DNA of 64,000 nt from Protonemura montana (lineage: Eukaryota > Arthropoda > Insecta > Plecoptera > Nemouridae), in contig OX387605.1 of the NCBI GenBank assembly GCA_947568835.1, forward strand, positions 13,892,418-13,956,417, written 5' to 3'. The notes beneath the pieces were generated by a model. The model had not been told where the DNA came from. It saw only the letters and a program-made list of their open reading frames with translations, and did no database searches. A program made the translations under genes and the position numbers. Each line of letters begins with the position of its first letter. Position 1 is the stretch's first letter. Shown here piece after piece: positions 49,701-58,823 of this stretch.

Positions 49701-52700
49701 ATACATGATTGCATTTGTGCATTAATGCAGAGAAAATTAAAAGTCACCAGTCGCAACAATGGAGAGTAAAATCGCTAACTTTAAGAAGGTATTTCCGTGC
49801 CGAACGAAACCGAAAAACGTGCCTCCTCCTACAATGCGCCAAATCAACGCGTCGATAAATCAGATATCTCGTTTTGGAGATGTCATCCGGACAGTTGCAA
49901 TCAACGAGGCCGGCCAATCGGTGGCGCGCATCAGTTTACGCTTGACCACCTGTGTGCACCAATGGCAAGCGCTGACTCCTCCTCGGCGCGATGCACCTTG
50001 CACTCGGACCAGGTAGAACATGCACTAGCGAAACCCGAAATCGTCAACGACCTGCGAACCACGCGATTTGCGTCATAAGACGTAAGGGACATTATTGAGC
50101 GCCGTGGCGCTGAATTTCTTAGTGGTGACTGGGCAGTTGCCATGGCAAAATGTGACTCAGGGATATTACGGAGATAAGAAAAACGGCGCGAGTGAAAAAA
50201 AATGCTGAACAGTCTCAAGTGACTTGGAATTTAGACTCGGACCTTGTAGTCCATGATCCGCGCGTTGAAATTCCTCCCCGCGCCGCAGATTTTTATCGCA
50301 ATCGAATCCAGGGAAAGCAAACACTCGGCATCCTCCTTCACGATCGCCTCATCATTAGACGGACGCAACGATATTGATCTCATCATAATCCAGAGCCATG
50401 ACACGTATAAATAGAACCCTCGATGATCAACTCGACGAAATGAGGAAGTCTGGCGCGCCAAGAGTAATCTTACCTCCGTCTCTTGGAGTGTGGCGACAAG
50501 GTGACCCCTTGGGGGTTGACGAGACCGACGTTGGGCAGCCCCGGGGGCGGCAGTTGGTGGTGTGGAGGTAGATATGTGGGGGGCGGCGCGTAATGGGGCG
50601 GGCCGGACCCTGCGGCCGCCGCCGCGTAAGTGTACATCGCGTTACTCCTTGGTGGACACGTGCGAGCGAAGGGAAAGGCCGGACATCAACGACGCACGAC
50701 CAGGGCGCTTGGCGGGGCGATCATCGTAGACGTCGCGACGCTTGTTAGCTGGCAGAGGTGTTTAAAGCTAACTATGATGTTGAGGACCACATCTATGCTT
50801 TAGGGAACCAATTAATGACTCTTTTCAATTCAATTCCCTTTATCCAGAAAACGGAAAGACTTAACTAACTCAAACTGCTCACAAAAATAACACATACACA
50901 CACACTACACAAAAACTATCTCGCCACACGCCAGTTGCGAATTAATTAATCCGAAATTGTCAGCTGTCACGTAAATATAGCTCACAACTCTTTCAGGGAA
51001 ATTAAAAATATTATAATTGGCGGCTCCACTGCATTCATGAATAATTTGATAAAACTCGAGTGATAAAAATATTACTCGAAACGAAACTCTGAAAAAAACA
51101 CGCACGCAAGTTTTTCTACTCTCCGCCCCGCGTCGCAAAAATCCACGCACAATTCCTGAAGGCCATACGCGAATCGCCCACTGATTTCTGACAACTCGAA
51201 ACCCCGGACACTGTCAATGACTCCTCGCGGAAGAGCGTGCCTGCGTCGTGCTAGCGTCTCCGAGACGGCGTCGGCGCCGTGGTTTTCGCGTCGGAACGGT
51301 AACCGCGTGGTCGACCTGGTTGCTCCGACGGTCGCGCGCTAACTGACTTCAAAGAGATCCGAGTGGGCACGGCCAGTAGACCCCGCTCAGCGCGCGCCTC
51401 CTCGCCTCATACGCAAACAGCGCCCTCTGACGACCGGCGGCCACAACCAGAGGACGATGGTCAACAGACCAAATTTGCCAAGCGAAGTGGCACATTCAAC
51501 AACTTTATCACAAAACAGCATGAAACATTGATCGCAGGTAATACAAAAATGTGGCGATCCTACATCGTTTCAAATTGAAGGAGTTGCACGGAGTCGCAAT
51601 CGCCTGTAATATGGAACTGTGTAAGGCATTCCACGAAATCTCAAGATTGAAATGTCACTCGCAAGATCTTTTAAGACGAAACTGGCCCGGTTAGTTGCCC
51701 GAGTGAGTGGAAAACGTTCGGCGCAGCGAGGCTGCCGCATATTTTCGTGTCGTTAAAAACCCGTAACTGTGTGAAACGGTTTCACAGACAAACTGTCTCG
51801 CATCCGGTAAGGCACACGAGTCAAGCTTGTGCACTAATTTGTTAATCCTCACACCCGATATTTCCAATCGCCACAGTCCTTGTGTGGTGGTGCGCCAGTT
51901 AGCATGGGTGCTCAGATGTGCTCAAATTATGGAATCTATACACGATACATAGCGTGTACCAAAATCACATGTTCGTTGTTTTTTAAAGTTGTCAAGTAAT
52001 TTTAATTAACCCGTCTCAACTCAACCATTTAAGATGTGTTACCAACTCATGTACCTACACCCACCCCCTCACGACTCTTGATCTTCGCAAAGAACAAAAT
52101 GTGATGGAGGTAACCAATTTTAACAACTAACATGTTTCAATGCGCCTGCGATTTTCGGACATAATTTTCCATGCAAAAAATTTTGATTGCGTCAAATGTA
52201 CTCGTAGGGACTATTTCGTTGTGAAAAAAATGTGACAAATATTTCGCGTCACTACCAATGACAATCAAGCTGACAACACTGGTAAGCGAGCCACTTGAGG
52301 ATTTTTCAATGTAATAGAGAGGCTATGGCGAGATATAAACCAAGGCTTCTCGCCTTATCATCAAACAGAATGGCAAAGAGACGGCCATTATGGCACGTAC
52401 GCTCACGATTTCGAAACGAAAAATCTTATTGTTTATATTTTTATACAAAAATACCGTAATATTAAAAAAAAAAAAAAAACAGCAGCAGCGATTTCCTTAT
52501 AACGATTTCCTGAAAAGCGTACGCCAGTACGCTCGCTACCGAGCGGGGGCGCTATTTTAGCAACATCGGCACACGTGCTTCTGTTGTGACTTGCTACGAG
52601 TACTTTCTCTATTTGCGCCGTGCCTTAACCGATCTCATGTGCATTGACTAGTTGGCGAAGGGAGGGGGGGGGGGGGGGGGGGGAGGGGGTTCTTTATTTC

Positions 52701-55700
52701 GGTGAGCCGCAGCGGTCGATGTACTGACGATGTGCATTTCCTTGCCAACATCCGACAGACAGCGAACACTTTATGATCAGGGAGTGGCGCAATACCACCA
52801 CTCCGTACAAGAAAAGCATGACAATAATCGGTAACTACTACACTATCACTATTGGCAGACCTAGATTCCTTGATTCATCCATCCAGAGCATAGTTTTGAT
52901 CTCCTGCGAGAGCGGCCGAAGCCTTTGGGCGGCACATCTTGAATTAGTTCAGTTCCGTAAGTTAATCTCTGATCAGTTCAGATCGTTCAGTCTCGTCATC
53001 GTTATATGAAACTCATTTTGTTCACTTGATCCAAGATTATGACATTACAAGAAACTTTTGCTCCATTGCCCAGAAAGCTTAAAAACGCAAGTGTTTTGGA
53101 AAATTCTGTTGCTCTCTAGCCGTGCCATCTCAAATAACGTCGTCGCCATGGAGATGGTTATGATATCCATGCAGAAACACCTTTGCAATAAGGACAGATG
53201 ATGATAATAATGAAACTCGTATAATTGCACTGTCAGTGTAAAACGTAAAAACAATCACAAATAATTAGATAGATTGCAGTATTCTTTGCGATTCATCTTC
53301 CGATTATATCAGCTAACCGAACCATAAACACTAAGTTCTTATGCAGCATGAAAGAAAAGTGGCAAGACTTATTACGGTGTGGGAGGTGTAGTAGTTGTTT
53401 CCTCTTCGTTCTCTTTGCCCCGATGCTAGTGCACTGCTAGGATTTGGTTCTGTCAGGCAGGCTGCAGAGAGATCTTATACGGCTGGAGCTAAGACGGCAT
53501 TGGAGGAAGGTATACGTGGGAATCGGTGTGGCGAAGAATGTAACAGAACCCCGGATAATTGAAGTCACGATCTCGCACCGCGAGCCAGTGCCTAGTTGAG
53601 TCGAAAACTGAGTCGATTCGAGTGGAGAAGAACGACTTGAGACCATAGGTTGGAAGGGTTTATTGCACTTATTTGGATGGTTTGGTCCATGTTGGCATCT
53701 GTCAGGAATTGATGATTAGACTTTCCTCTTGAATGTATTGAACGGGTGACGCTTGGAAAGACGCTCCACCACCAATTACTTTGCTAATTACGCCGATTCC
53801 AAAACTTCTTGGTAGACTAGCGTTCTACGAATCATGATCTATAAAGAAAGTTGTAGGAGTCTAACATTTTATGAATCGTTAAAAAAAGTAAATTGCTCAG
53901 CACACTGGTGTTCTCACGTTGTGCGAGTAAAACGAAAAGTTGCGATAAATTGGATTGTTTGCCAAACAAAGTACATCACATACGTGAGAGAGACAGACAA
54001 TAAATCGGTAGCATCTAGTGAAAAACACAAAATTAGCATAAAAACCAACAATTTACTGTTAACAAATTAACGCGAGTTGTCAGAGATCGCACCGCTGACG
54101 TTTTACAGTTCGATTCAATGCAGATCACATAAAAAACGCACAGCACGGCGAATCCGCATCGATGGCGTCCAAGAGACATCGCCGTTCACATGGCCAATAG
54201 TTCCTTTAACTCTTTCGACCGCTTGCATTCTTGAAAAGTTCAAAGCGGGGCACTCGACTTTCAAAATTTTCATGCCTCGATGAAGTGGCATAATATTCTC
54301 TTGCAGAGCCGCCGATGCACTTTTCCTTCACGGTCAATCGATTGTTGACTATTTTACATCGCGGCCGGCCAGCATTTACAGCGAGCTCTGTTGTAAACAA
54401 AGTTGCGCATGTTCGTGTGCTACGGCTAGCATGGACGTTCAAATGTCGCGGGGCTAACGACCTTATTGATAAGCACAGAGGTGACTAACTTGCCTCTGAA
54501 ACTACCGACTTGTTAAACAAATTGTTAATGTTATGCAAATGCAAGCCTTTTTTTTTAACGCCGATGGTCCAAAAGTGATGATAACGCACTTTGACCATAT
54601 TGTAATTGTAATTGTCTTTATTTGTCCGTTATCACAAGGTTTACATTCAGAGTGTAATAGGATGTGGACTCGTCCAAAAACAGAAACAAAGCGTATTTTA
54701 AAACACTAAAAACACAGGTGAGATAAATAAAATCAAATAACAACAGTCACACCTTTGTCCAATCCTTTGAGTCTAATTTATAAAATTCGTCAATACTATA
54801 AAAACCTTTGCATAATAACAATTCCTTTATAGTGCGTCTAAACTTAAAAGAATCAGCTATTGAGGCAATATTGTCAGGAAGGCTATTAAACAGTTTAATA
54901 CCAAGATAAAATACGCTGTCTTTAAAACTATTTAGTCGATGTTTAGGGATACATAGTTTTGAGCAATTTCTGGTTTCATAATGGTGTTCGTCAGAATGTT
55001 TATTAAAAAGATGTTTATCTTTAAAAATGCAGGTCAATGATTCAAGGATTAAAACGCTAGGTAAAGTTAAAATGCTTTCCCGAATAAATAAATTTCTACA
55101 AGATTTTCTTTTTTTTGATTGAGTTAAAATTCTAATAGCGTTTTTTTGAAGCTTAAAAACCCTTTTTAAAACCGAGCCAGCACTACCCCAAGCTGTGATC
55201 CCATAGGATGCCTTGGAGTGAAAGTAAGCAAAGTATACTTCTCTCAGTTTGGTTTTTGATATCAAATGTCTTAATTTAAAAAGAGCACAGCAAGAAGTTC
55301 GTAATTTTTGGCACAAATATTTTTCATGGTGATTCCATTTTAAATGCTCGTCTAAAATAAGGCCTAAGAATTTAGCGTGCGTTCCTGTTTCTATGCGTTG
55401 CCCGTCCACTTCAAGGTCAATATCTGCTATACTTTTTGTAGTTTTAAACTGAATTATATTAGATTTCTCAACGTTTAAATGCAGTTTATTGATCGTAAAC
55501 CAATGTAATAGTCTTTTTAATACTAATTCCCCGTTACTTTTCAAGTTAAACAAATTAGAATCCTTGACAAACACAGTTGTGTTTAGATACGCGCAGGTAT
55601 CTATGGAAACGAACGGCATACAGCATGTACATAATGTACGAGTTGAGAACGAATTGCCTTTGATTACATTTGAAAAGAGTCCCAAATTTATTGGGTGCAT

Positions 55701-58700
55701 AACAGTTTCACAATTCGCTGTACTGGTGCCAGTGCGGTAACTGAGAGCACAGAATTGGTGTATTAAAAATCGAAGAATAATATTATGCCTTTCACTCTCC
55801 GCGTAACCCGATATTGTTGCCAACATTTGCTGTAGGATCAATTTCTGTCACAATTTATATTATCGCCATAGCTAACTGCAATAATCCGGAAACAAAGAAA
55901 CTAAATGTCATTAAATATTTTCCATACGACACGGTTTGTCCTAGCGAACCAGGACTCTGCATTGAGGGGTCACTTGCCTTCCCACCCCGCCACCCCTAAA
56001 TTGCCAAAGAATGACAGATTGACGCACCAAGATGCCGTGCTGTCATCATCGTCTCTCATGCTTGATCCACGTTATACTTCCTAAGCACCTTATGGATGAC
56101 GATACTGTGCCACCGATCAAGCAAAATGCCCACGTAATTTGCAGCGGTTTTGGTATTCACATTGGTATTCACACGGTAGGGTGTTGCGGCGTTATGCTAC
56201 CGATGGAGATTCCCGACCCCGTATGTAGCACCCGCACAGATTACCGTCAAGCCGCCAAGATGGTAAGGGGAGGTCAGATTAAGGTGGATTTCGGCGGTGA
56301 GAGAGGGTACGTCGCTGCGAGTATTTCGAAATGTTTGGAACATTTTTCTTGGCTCAATCTCTTGTCATCAGAAAGAGACGGAAAGTAATGACAGCGCACG
56401 GCCTGGCGTTGTACATTGAACCATGTGTACATTGCAAGTTTGAATACCTACACGTTAATGAACTTCACGTGAATTGCGATTCCATACAATTGGTTGACAA
56501 ACTTCAACATCATATAAAGGTAGTCTTTTGCATGCATAGCGAATTAATCAATGTGTTGTAAGATGGCAACATGCAAATGATAATTGCATGTTCATATCCT
56601 TTCGAGGATCAATCGTTCACATAACTATTATTATTTTTAAAAAGGGGATGCATTATTCTAATCTACAATTGCTACAGGAGAAGACTGGTGATATCTGTGA
56701 AAATCTCCTGGCCCCTTAGAGAAGCATCCACAGTAGTTTTACCGAATGTTCCAACTATAAGTTCCACTTTAAACTAAAACATCTAAATTCCATTGCATGT
56801 GGTTGGAAGTTGACAAGGCTATATTCTTACTGCGGTGAAATGTATTGTTTGTACATCCTGATCATGTACCAACTCTAACAAGGCGATAAGAAAAGAATAG
56901 TGGTGGGTGCCTAGATTAGATGTTTAATTCATAAACTACAATAAACGAACCACCTCTACCTCTTACCCTGCTGGGTGCACCTAGCATTTTTTTCTGATTT
57001 TTTGGTTCAAGATTTATCAAAATCGGGCTGTAGAGCGTTTACAAGATCTTGGTCGAAGAAGAACGACGAGATTAAGAATCAGAAAACCGTCCTTAGCCTA
57101 TTTTTTAGGATGTTTTATCTTTTAAAAGGCTTGACCGATTTTGATGAAACTTGGCATGCTTTGTCGGATTGGTATTTCCCCGAAATTAAGACACTTTTCA
57201 GCAATGTGGATCATCCCTTCTTTTGGATCCAGGAGGCTGAAAACTCCAGTTTGTACTATCTTGTAAAAGATGTAGTACGGCCTTCAAAAATACTTGTTTA
57301 CAGTAAACTTGGCTGCGATGGACGGCCGTCCATCTTGATATATTTTACCTCTCTCTGAAAGACCTCTCTCCTCTTTTACGACGAGTATAATGGTCACAGC
57401 TCCAATATCTGACCCAGTGTTCCATAACATTGATGGTCTCACAAGACCTGGTATTTCGAACACGTCTAATCATTTGGTGAATATCAAACACACATCCTTC
57501 TGAGAAGGAGCGCATCTCAAGTTCTCCATCTTAAAGACTTCACCTAACATTCCTGAATGATATTTAATGACCAAATTAAACGAAGGAATGAGTCTACCGA
57601 CCTCAGAATGCAACCGAAAGAGAATATTGCTACAAGAGATGACTTCCAATACGAGTATTATGAGCCTCCGATAAGGTACCTAGAATCTAGATGACACTAA
57701 ATAGGATGTGATGTGGATTAAGTTACTGAGAGCCAAGAGCGACCACGTTCATCAGATCACAGCGCAAGGGAGCCTACAAAAACACACCAGCTGATCCATA
57801 TATTACTACTAGTAAAGAATTACACTGAAAAATTTGGTCATTGTATGGTGACAAAAGGTTTGTTATTTGACAAAAGTAGTAGTAGACCAGAAACATCAAC
57901 AGCAGTTGTATAGGTATCAAAGAGATTAATTGAAATATATATTTTTGGAAATGTAACTTTCATCCCTTGTTAGCATAGGTACTTCTGTTGTAATATGCTT
58001 GTTTACACATTCTAAATTCTTTAAATAATCATTAAAGCTTGGGAATAGTATGTGTGAATCAATTTAATTAAATAAATAGTGTGCTTACCCAATTGAACCT
58101 GCTCGACGCTTTTGAATGCCTTTGCTGGGGTCAGTCCCTAACAAAGAAGAAATTAACCAGTTAGTTTTTTAAAATACTATAGTTGGCAGAACAAATAGAT
58201 GTAAGGATTAATGTTGACACCTATTCCAATTGAAACCACAACTTTAATTGTGCATCACAACAGCAATTTCGTACTTGTATCAAGAACATGGGTCGATTAC
58301 ATGAGTATATGTGCAAAAAAGACAGTTATGAAACACATTTAATGATAAAGGAATTGATTTGAAAATAATGTTTTAGCAATAGCACAAGTCAATAATAATA
58401 TAATTTAGAATCCTTAATCTCTGCTAGAATGTAGATTAGTGTCTTGACTTTTAAGTTCTTTGAATTCTGGTGTTAAGTCTTACAGAAAATATACACACCT
58501 TTAGCACGATTTGAATTTCTACTGCGGGTAACAAAAGGTTTGGATAAAATGGGGGGTGGATAATTTATTCAGCTACAAAAAGATCATTCCATGACTTTCT
58601 CACTGTCAGATGACAAGAAAGACAGAATTATTTCAAGAACATAACACTGGTAACATGCAGATAATCAATAAGACGTTGACTGTTTGTCTGATTATTATTT

Positions 58701-58823
58701 ACACAATACATCTGGGGCAAAGAGCGTGTAGATCATTAGATATTTTCCCCCAGAAAAATAAATCAAGGACGTCGTCTGTCATTGACATTTACCTGGCACA
58801 GATTGGGTGCTTACTGCAGACAT
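16515..58823 (-). CDS. tgo: Tango / ARNT, class-II bHLH-PAS transcription factor (whole gene)
   Basis: Nuclear partner that dimerises with class-I bHLH-PAS proteins (AhR/Spineless, HIF/Sima, Single-minded, Trachealess in the family) and supplies the DNA-contacting half for ACGTG-type sites. Eleven common coding exons were assembled; every junction is GT-AG and phase-consistent. Two alternative starts give about 661 residues (58.8 kb start) or 689 (50.6 kb start). In the longer form, the basic region [15 protein letters not shown] is at 84-98, HLH to 136, PAS-A about 152-260, PAS-B about 353-455, then a Gln/Gly/Pro-rich activation region with [17 protein letters not shown] and the conserved end LNMFNTSFE. 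Length and order match insect Tango. The gene spans 42 kb because of 5' introns of 5.3, 7.4 and 15.3 or 23 kb, which hold many mobile elements. No frameshift or missing key residue is seen. Confidence 0.95.
17299..17548 (-). CDS. tgo: tango exon, poly-Gly and conserved PVTEGYQY block
   Basis: Encodes QA, ten glycines, SVLSRIGK, the [11 protein letters not shown] segment, [17 protein letters not shown] and TYTQLS. Drosophila Tango has the closely similar [10 protein letters not shown]...[11 protein letters not shown]. The acceptor is a tandem aag-cag, so splicing at 17551 would add one Gln. Donor G/gttaga, phase 1. Confidence 0.93.
18109..18288 (-). CDS. tgo: tango exon, Gln-rich linker after PAS-B
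   Basis: Sixty codons, phase 0 at both ends (ttcccag acceptor, CAG/gtatgt donor). Encodes [18 protein letters not shown], a short polyQ and [16 protein letters not shown]; low complexity as in the family. Confidence 0.93.
18480..18510. repeat. 13-bp perfect hairpin in tango intron
   Basis: CACCCTCATACAT and its exact reverse complement flank an AAAAA loop. It follows tandem TTTTTGGCTCA repeats (about 18435-18480). Confidence 0.7.
18596..18633. mobile_element. 24-bp residual copy of the 7-bp-TSD inverted-repeat element
   Basis: CGTTGAGTGT and ACACTCAACG (10-bp perfect inverted repeat, GCAT between, 18603-18626) are the exact outer ends of the elements at 45.2 and 59.3 kb. Identical 7-bp ATTACAG lies on both sides (18596-18602 and 18627-18633). 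Read as an element that has lost all but its ends. Confidence 0.6.
18831..19018 (-). CDS. tgo: tango exon, C-terminal half of PAS-B
   Basis: Encodes [19 protein letters not shown], then [17 protein letters not shown] and [14 protein letters not shown], the last beta strands of PAS-B with the PYTD(D/E)VEYIVCTN signature. Phase 1 acceptor (cgcag), phase 0 donor CAG/gtgagc. Confidence 0.95.
19409..19567 (-). CDS. tgo: tango exon, N-terminal half of PAS-B
   Basis: Encodes [36 protein letters not shown], then [14 protein letters not shown]. The FTFVDQR, GYTP and HPED motifs are diagnostic of ARNT PAS-B. Phase 1 at both ends. Confidence 0.95.
20474..20797 (-). CDS. tgo: tango exon, end of PAS-A and PAS-A/B linker
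   Basis: Largest coding exon (324 nt). Encodes [56 protein letters not shown] and [18 protein letters not shown]. Almost every block is shared with Drosophila Tango. Acceptor cttccag, donor G/gtgagt. Confidence 0.96.
21456..21603 (-). CDS. tgo: tango exon, PAS-A middle
   Basis: Encodes [39 protein letters not shown] and [10 protein letters not shown]. Donor T/gtgagt gives phase 1; the alternative GT two bases earlier would break the frame into the next exon. Confidence 0.95.
22031..22203 (-). CDS. tgo: tango exon, start of PAS-A
   Basis: Encodes [38 protein letters not shown] and [19 protein letters not shown]. Phase 1 acceptor (gacgcag), phase 0 donor CAG/gtacat. Confidence 0.96.
23267..23322. 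repeat. G19 ... C13 inverted homopolymer pair
   Basis: A run of 19 G (23267-23285), 24 intervening bases, then 13 C (23310-23322) followed by TCCCC. The pair could form a G:C stem. Confidence 0.8.
25548..25598 (+). repeat. G28 followed by (GGA)n
   Basis: Twenty-eight G (25548-25575), then AGAGGAGGAGGAGGA. It produces artefactual poly-Gly and poly-Pro frames. Confidence 0.85.
25763..25886. mobile_element. Inverted-repeat element with remnant tRNA-like core, copy 1
   Basis: Arms at about 25763-25800 and 25850-25886 are reverse complements (23 of 27 positions in the core; shared block TAACCTCTCA). The interior keeps only a tRNA-like T-arm, TTCGATTCCCCGC, and TTGGGTA. The same order (T-arm, TTGGG, ATTTC, GAGA, GGTTA, TAGTGTT) occurs in the fuller copy at 46.2 kb. 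Confidence 0.6.
26525..26880 (-). repeat. Dispersed repeat family A, reverse copy
   Basis: The minus strand reads GACGCACTGTTTTGACAAAG, CCCACTCCTGTC, GGATCCTCACACAAATC, GATAAGCAAGATGAACG and CTGACCCAG in order, matching 13612-13985 and 12655-12850. Confidence 0.6.
29635..29795 (-). CDS. tgo: tango exon, bHLH domain
   Basis: Encodes [49 protein letters not shown] and KALR, the whole basic-helix-loop-helix domain. The basic residues for DNA contact (H, E, RRRR) are intact. Acceptor tgcag, phase 2; donor G/gtcagt, phase 1. Confidence 0.97.
29796..35046 (-). other. tango intron (5.3 kb), no exon seen inside
   Basis: Contains GC-rich patches at 30.2-31.0, 31.4-31.7 and 33.1-33.4 kb and a GC-rich insert-like block with C16 at about 32.15-32.48 kb. 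Open frames here (up to 118 codons) are not conserved-looking. Confidence 0.45.
32150..32480. repeat. GC-rich block with C16, possible insertion
   Basis: Sharp rise in GC inside an AT-rich intron, with C16 at 32277-32292 and GTAGCGAGGATGCTACC as a small hairpin near 32404. No coding or RNA match recognised. Confidence 0.3.
35047..35130 (-). CDS. tgo: tango exon, shared acceptor for both N-termini
   Basis: Encodes (R or G)[27 protein letters not shown] and the first bases of S. The acceptor gtttcag is phase 2 and accepts both upstream donors, 50474 (AG) and 58089 (GG). The acidic run and QDKERFAS lead directly into the bHLH exon. Confidence 0.93.
40425..41606. mobile_element. 1.2-kb foldback DNA element with long inverted ends
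   Basis: Left end CCCTTACAAAAATATCCT and right end (reverse) CCCTTACAAAAAAACATCCT begin arms of about 180 bp. The arms share AAGTG-GAGTCTACT, TTACTG and, further in, TTTTCTATAG-A-T. The interior (about 40.7-41.4 kb) has no recognisable transposase. Target duplications are not clear. Probably a non-autonomous DNA transposon in the tango intron. Confidence 0.6.
42133..42155 (+). repeat. (GGTC)n microsatellite
   Basis: Five to six GGTC units followed by CAGC/CCAG repeats. Confidence 0.7.
45203..45584 (+). mobile_element. Nested inverted-repeat element (MITE-like), copy 1
   Basis: Element 45210-45577 (368 bp) is flanked by a 7-bp duplication, ATAAGAC (45203-45209 and 45578-45584). Outer ends are CGTTGTGGGTGCACGTTATA and, in reverse, CGTGTGCAGGTTATAGG. 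An inner perfect 32-bp inverted repeat (45348-45379 and 45466-45497, containing TTTCGATATTTCTCGTAGG) surrounds an 86-bp centre. No open frame of a transposase. Copy 2 at 59.3 kb is the same element in the opposite orientation. Confidence 0.75.
46168..46303 (+). mobile_element. Inverted-repeat element enclosing a tRNA-like sequence, copy 2
   Basis: Arms ATCAAATACACTAAAATCGTCTC (left, 46168-46190) and GAGACGGTTATAGTGTTGAT (right, 46284-46303) are imperfect reverse complements. Between them lies a 73-nt tRNA-like unit (46202-46274). The element shares its 3' body with the copy at 25.8 kb. Confidence 0.55.
46202..46274 (+). pseudogene. tRNA-like sequence (73 nt), not a canonical tRNA
   Basis: A 7-bp acceptor stem (GTCCAAG/TTTGGGC with two G-T pairs), D-arm GCTC/GAGC with GG in the loop, and perfect T-arm CGGGG-TTCGAGT-CCCCG can be drawn, plus discriminator A. 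The anticodon arm ACACC/GGTGG has an A-G mismatch and the loop CGCGATA lacks the invariant T33. I therefore read it as a SINE or element head rather than a working tRNA gene. Confidence 0.6.
50474..50637 (-). CDS. tgo: tango proximal first coding exon (isoform with 55-residue N-terminus)
   Basis: ATG at 50635-50637 begins [20 protein letters not shown], continues with Pro/His-rich sequence and [19 protein letters not shown]. Donor AG/gtaaga is phase 2 and joins 35130 to give KRRRSDEDD. The Pro-rich lead and [12 protein letters not shown] match the N-terminus I recall for several insect ARNT homologues. Confidence 0.88.
50638..51420 (-). promoter_or_regulatory. tango proximal promoter region (inferred)
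   Basis: Sequence upstream of the proximal ATG becomes CpG-rich at about 51.16-51.42 kb (GCGTCGGCGCCG and similar). No TATA box was identified, and the start site is not placed. Confidence 0.4.
52664..52683 (+). repeat. G20 homopolymer
   Basis: Twenty uninterrupted G between GGGA and AGGGGG. Confidence 0.85.
54598..55841 (-). pseudogene. Non-LTR (jockey/CR1-like) retrotransposon 3' fragment
   Basis: A 364-codon open frame on the minus strand (54747-55841) carries the back half of a reverse transcriptase: [53 protein letters not shown] and [13 protein letters not shown]. These are the post-catalytic RT blocks and C-terminal domain of LINE elements. At the place of the catalytic YADD box it reads [11 protein letters not shown], so it lacks the metal-binding aspartates; the N-terminal RT and endonuclease are absent. 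The 3' end is near 54598, where AATAAAGACAATTACAATTA forms the tail. It sits in the same orientation as tango, in the intron of distal transcripts. Confidence 0.85.
56985..57345. repeat. Unclassified dispersed-type repeat with inverted motif
   Basis: ATTTATCAAAATCGGGCTG (about 57015) and the reverse complement of TTGACCGATTTTGATGAAAC (about 57132) form an inverted pair. Motifs of the CATCAAAATCGGTC kind are common in insect dispersed repeats. The 127-codon plus frame here is probably incidental. Confidence 0.4.
57390..57480 (+). repeat. Dispersed repeat family A, partial copy
   Basis: ATGGTCAC, CCAATATCTGACCCAG, GGTCTCACAAGACC and TTTCGAACACG parallel 12810-12890. Confidence 0.55.
58089..58137 (-). 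CDS. tgo: tango distal coding exon 2
   Basis: Forty-nine nt exon (ttgttag acceptor, GG/gtaagc donor) encoding (G)[15 protein letters not shown](G). Phase 1 in, phase 2 out. Joining to 35130 gives [15 protein letters not shown], mirroring the [12 protein letters not shown] of the proximal form. Confidence 0.85.
58793..58823 (-). CDS. tgo: tango distal coding exon 1
   Basis: ATG at 58821-58823 encodes [10 protein letters not shown] and the first base of G; donor G/gtaaat. With exon 58089-58137 it gives a 27-residue alternative N-terminus. A nearer upstream ATG at 58837-58839 is in another frame and stops in the next exon, so this start was chosen because only it joins into the tango frame. Confidence 0.8.

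Larger units (their letters stand above)
35131..50473 (-). other. tango intron (15.3 kb from the proximal start), no exon seen inside
   Basis: Holds the 1.2-kb foldback element (40425-41606), one nested inverted-repeat element (45203-45584), the tRNA-like inverted-repeat element (46165-46303), a GGTC microsatellite (42133-42155) and a CGCAATGT/ACATTGCG hairpin around a CG-alternating core (38409-38440). GC-rich patches at 36.6, 42.1, 43.2 and 44.5 kb could be regulatory but show no gene. Confidence 0.45.
50638..58088 (-). other. Intron of the distal tango transcript
   Basis: Introns of distal transcripts run 58088 to 35131. This upper part holds a G20 run (52664-52683), the non-LTR relic at 54.6-55.8 kb, an unclassified repeat at about 57.0-57.35 kb and a piece of family A at 57.4 kb. 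No additional coding exon is supported. Confidence 0.45.

Noticed and set aside
56032-56388. 118-codon plus frame as a gene
   Set aside because: No domain, no start context or splice support, and it lies among repeats.
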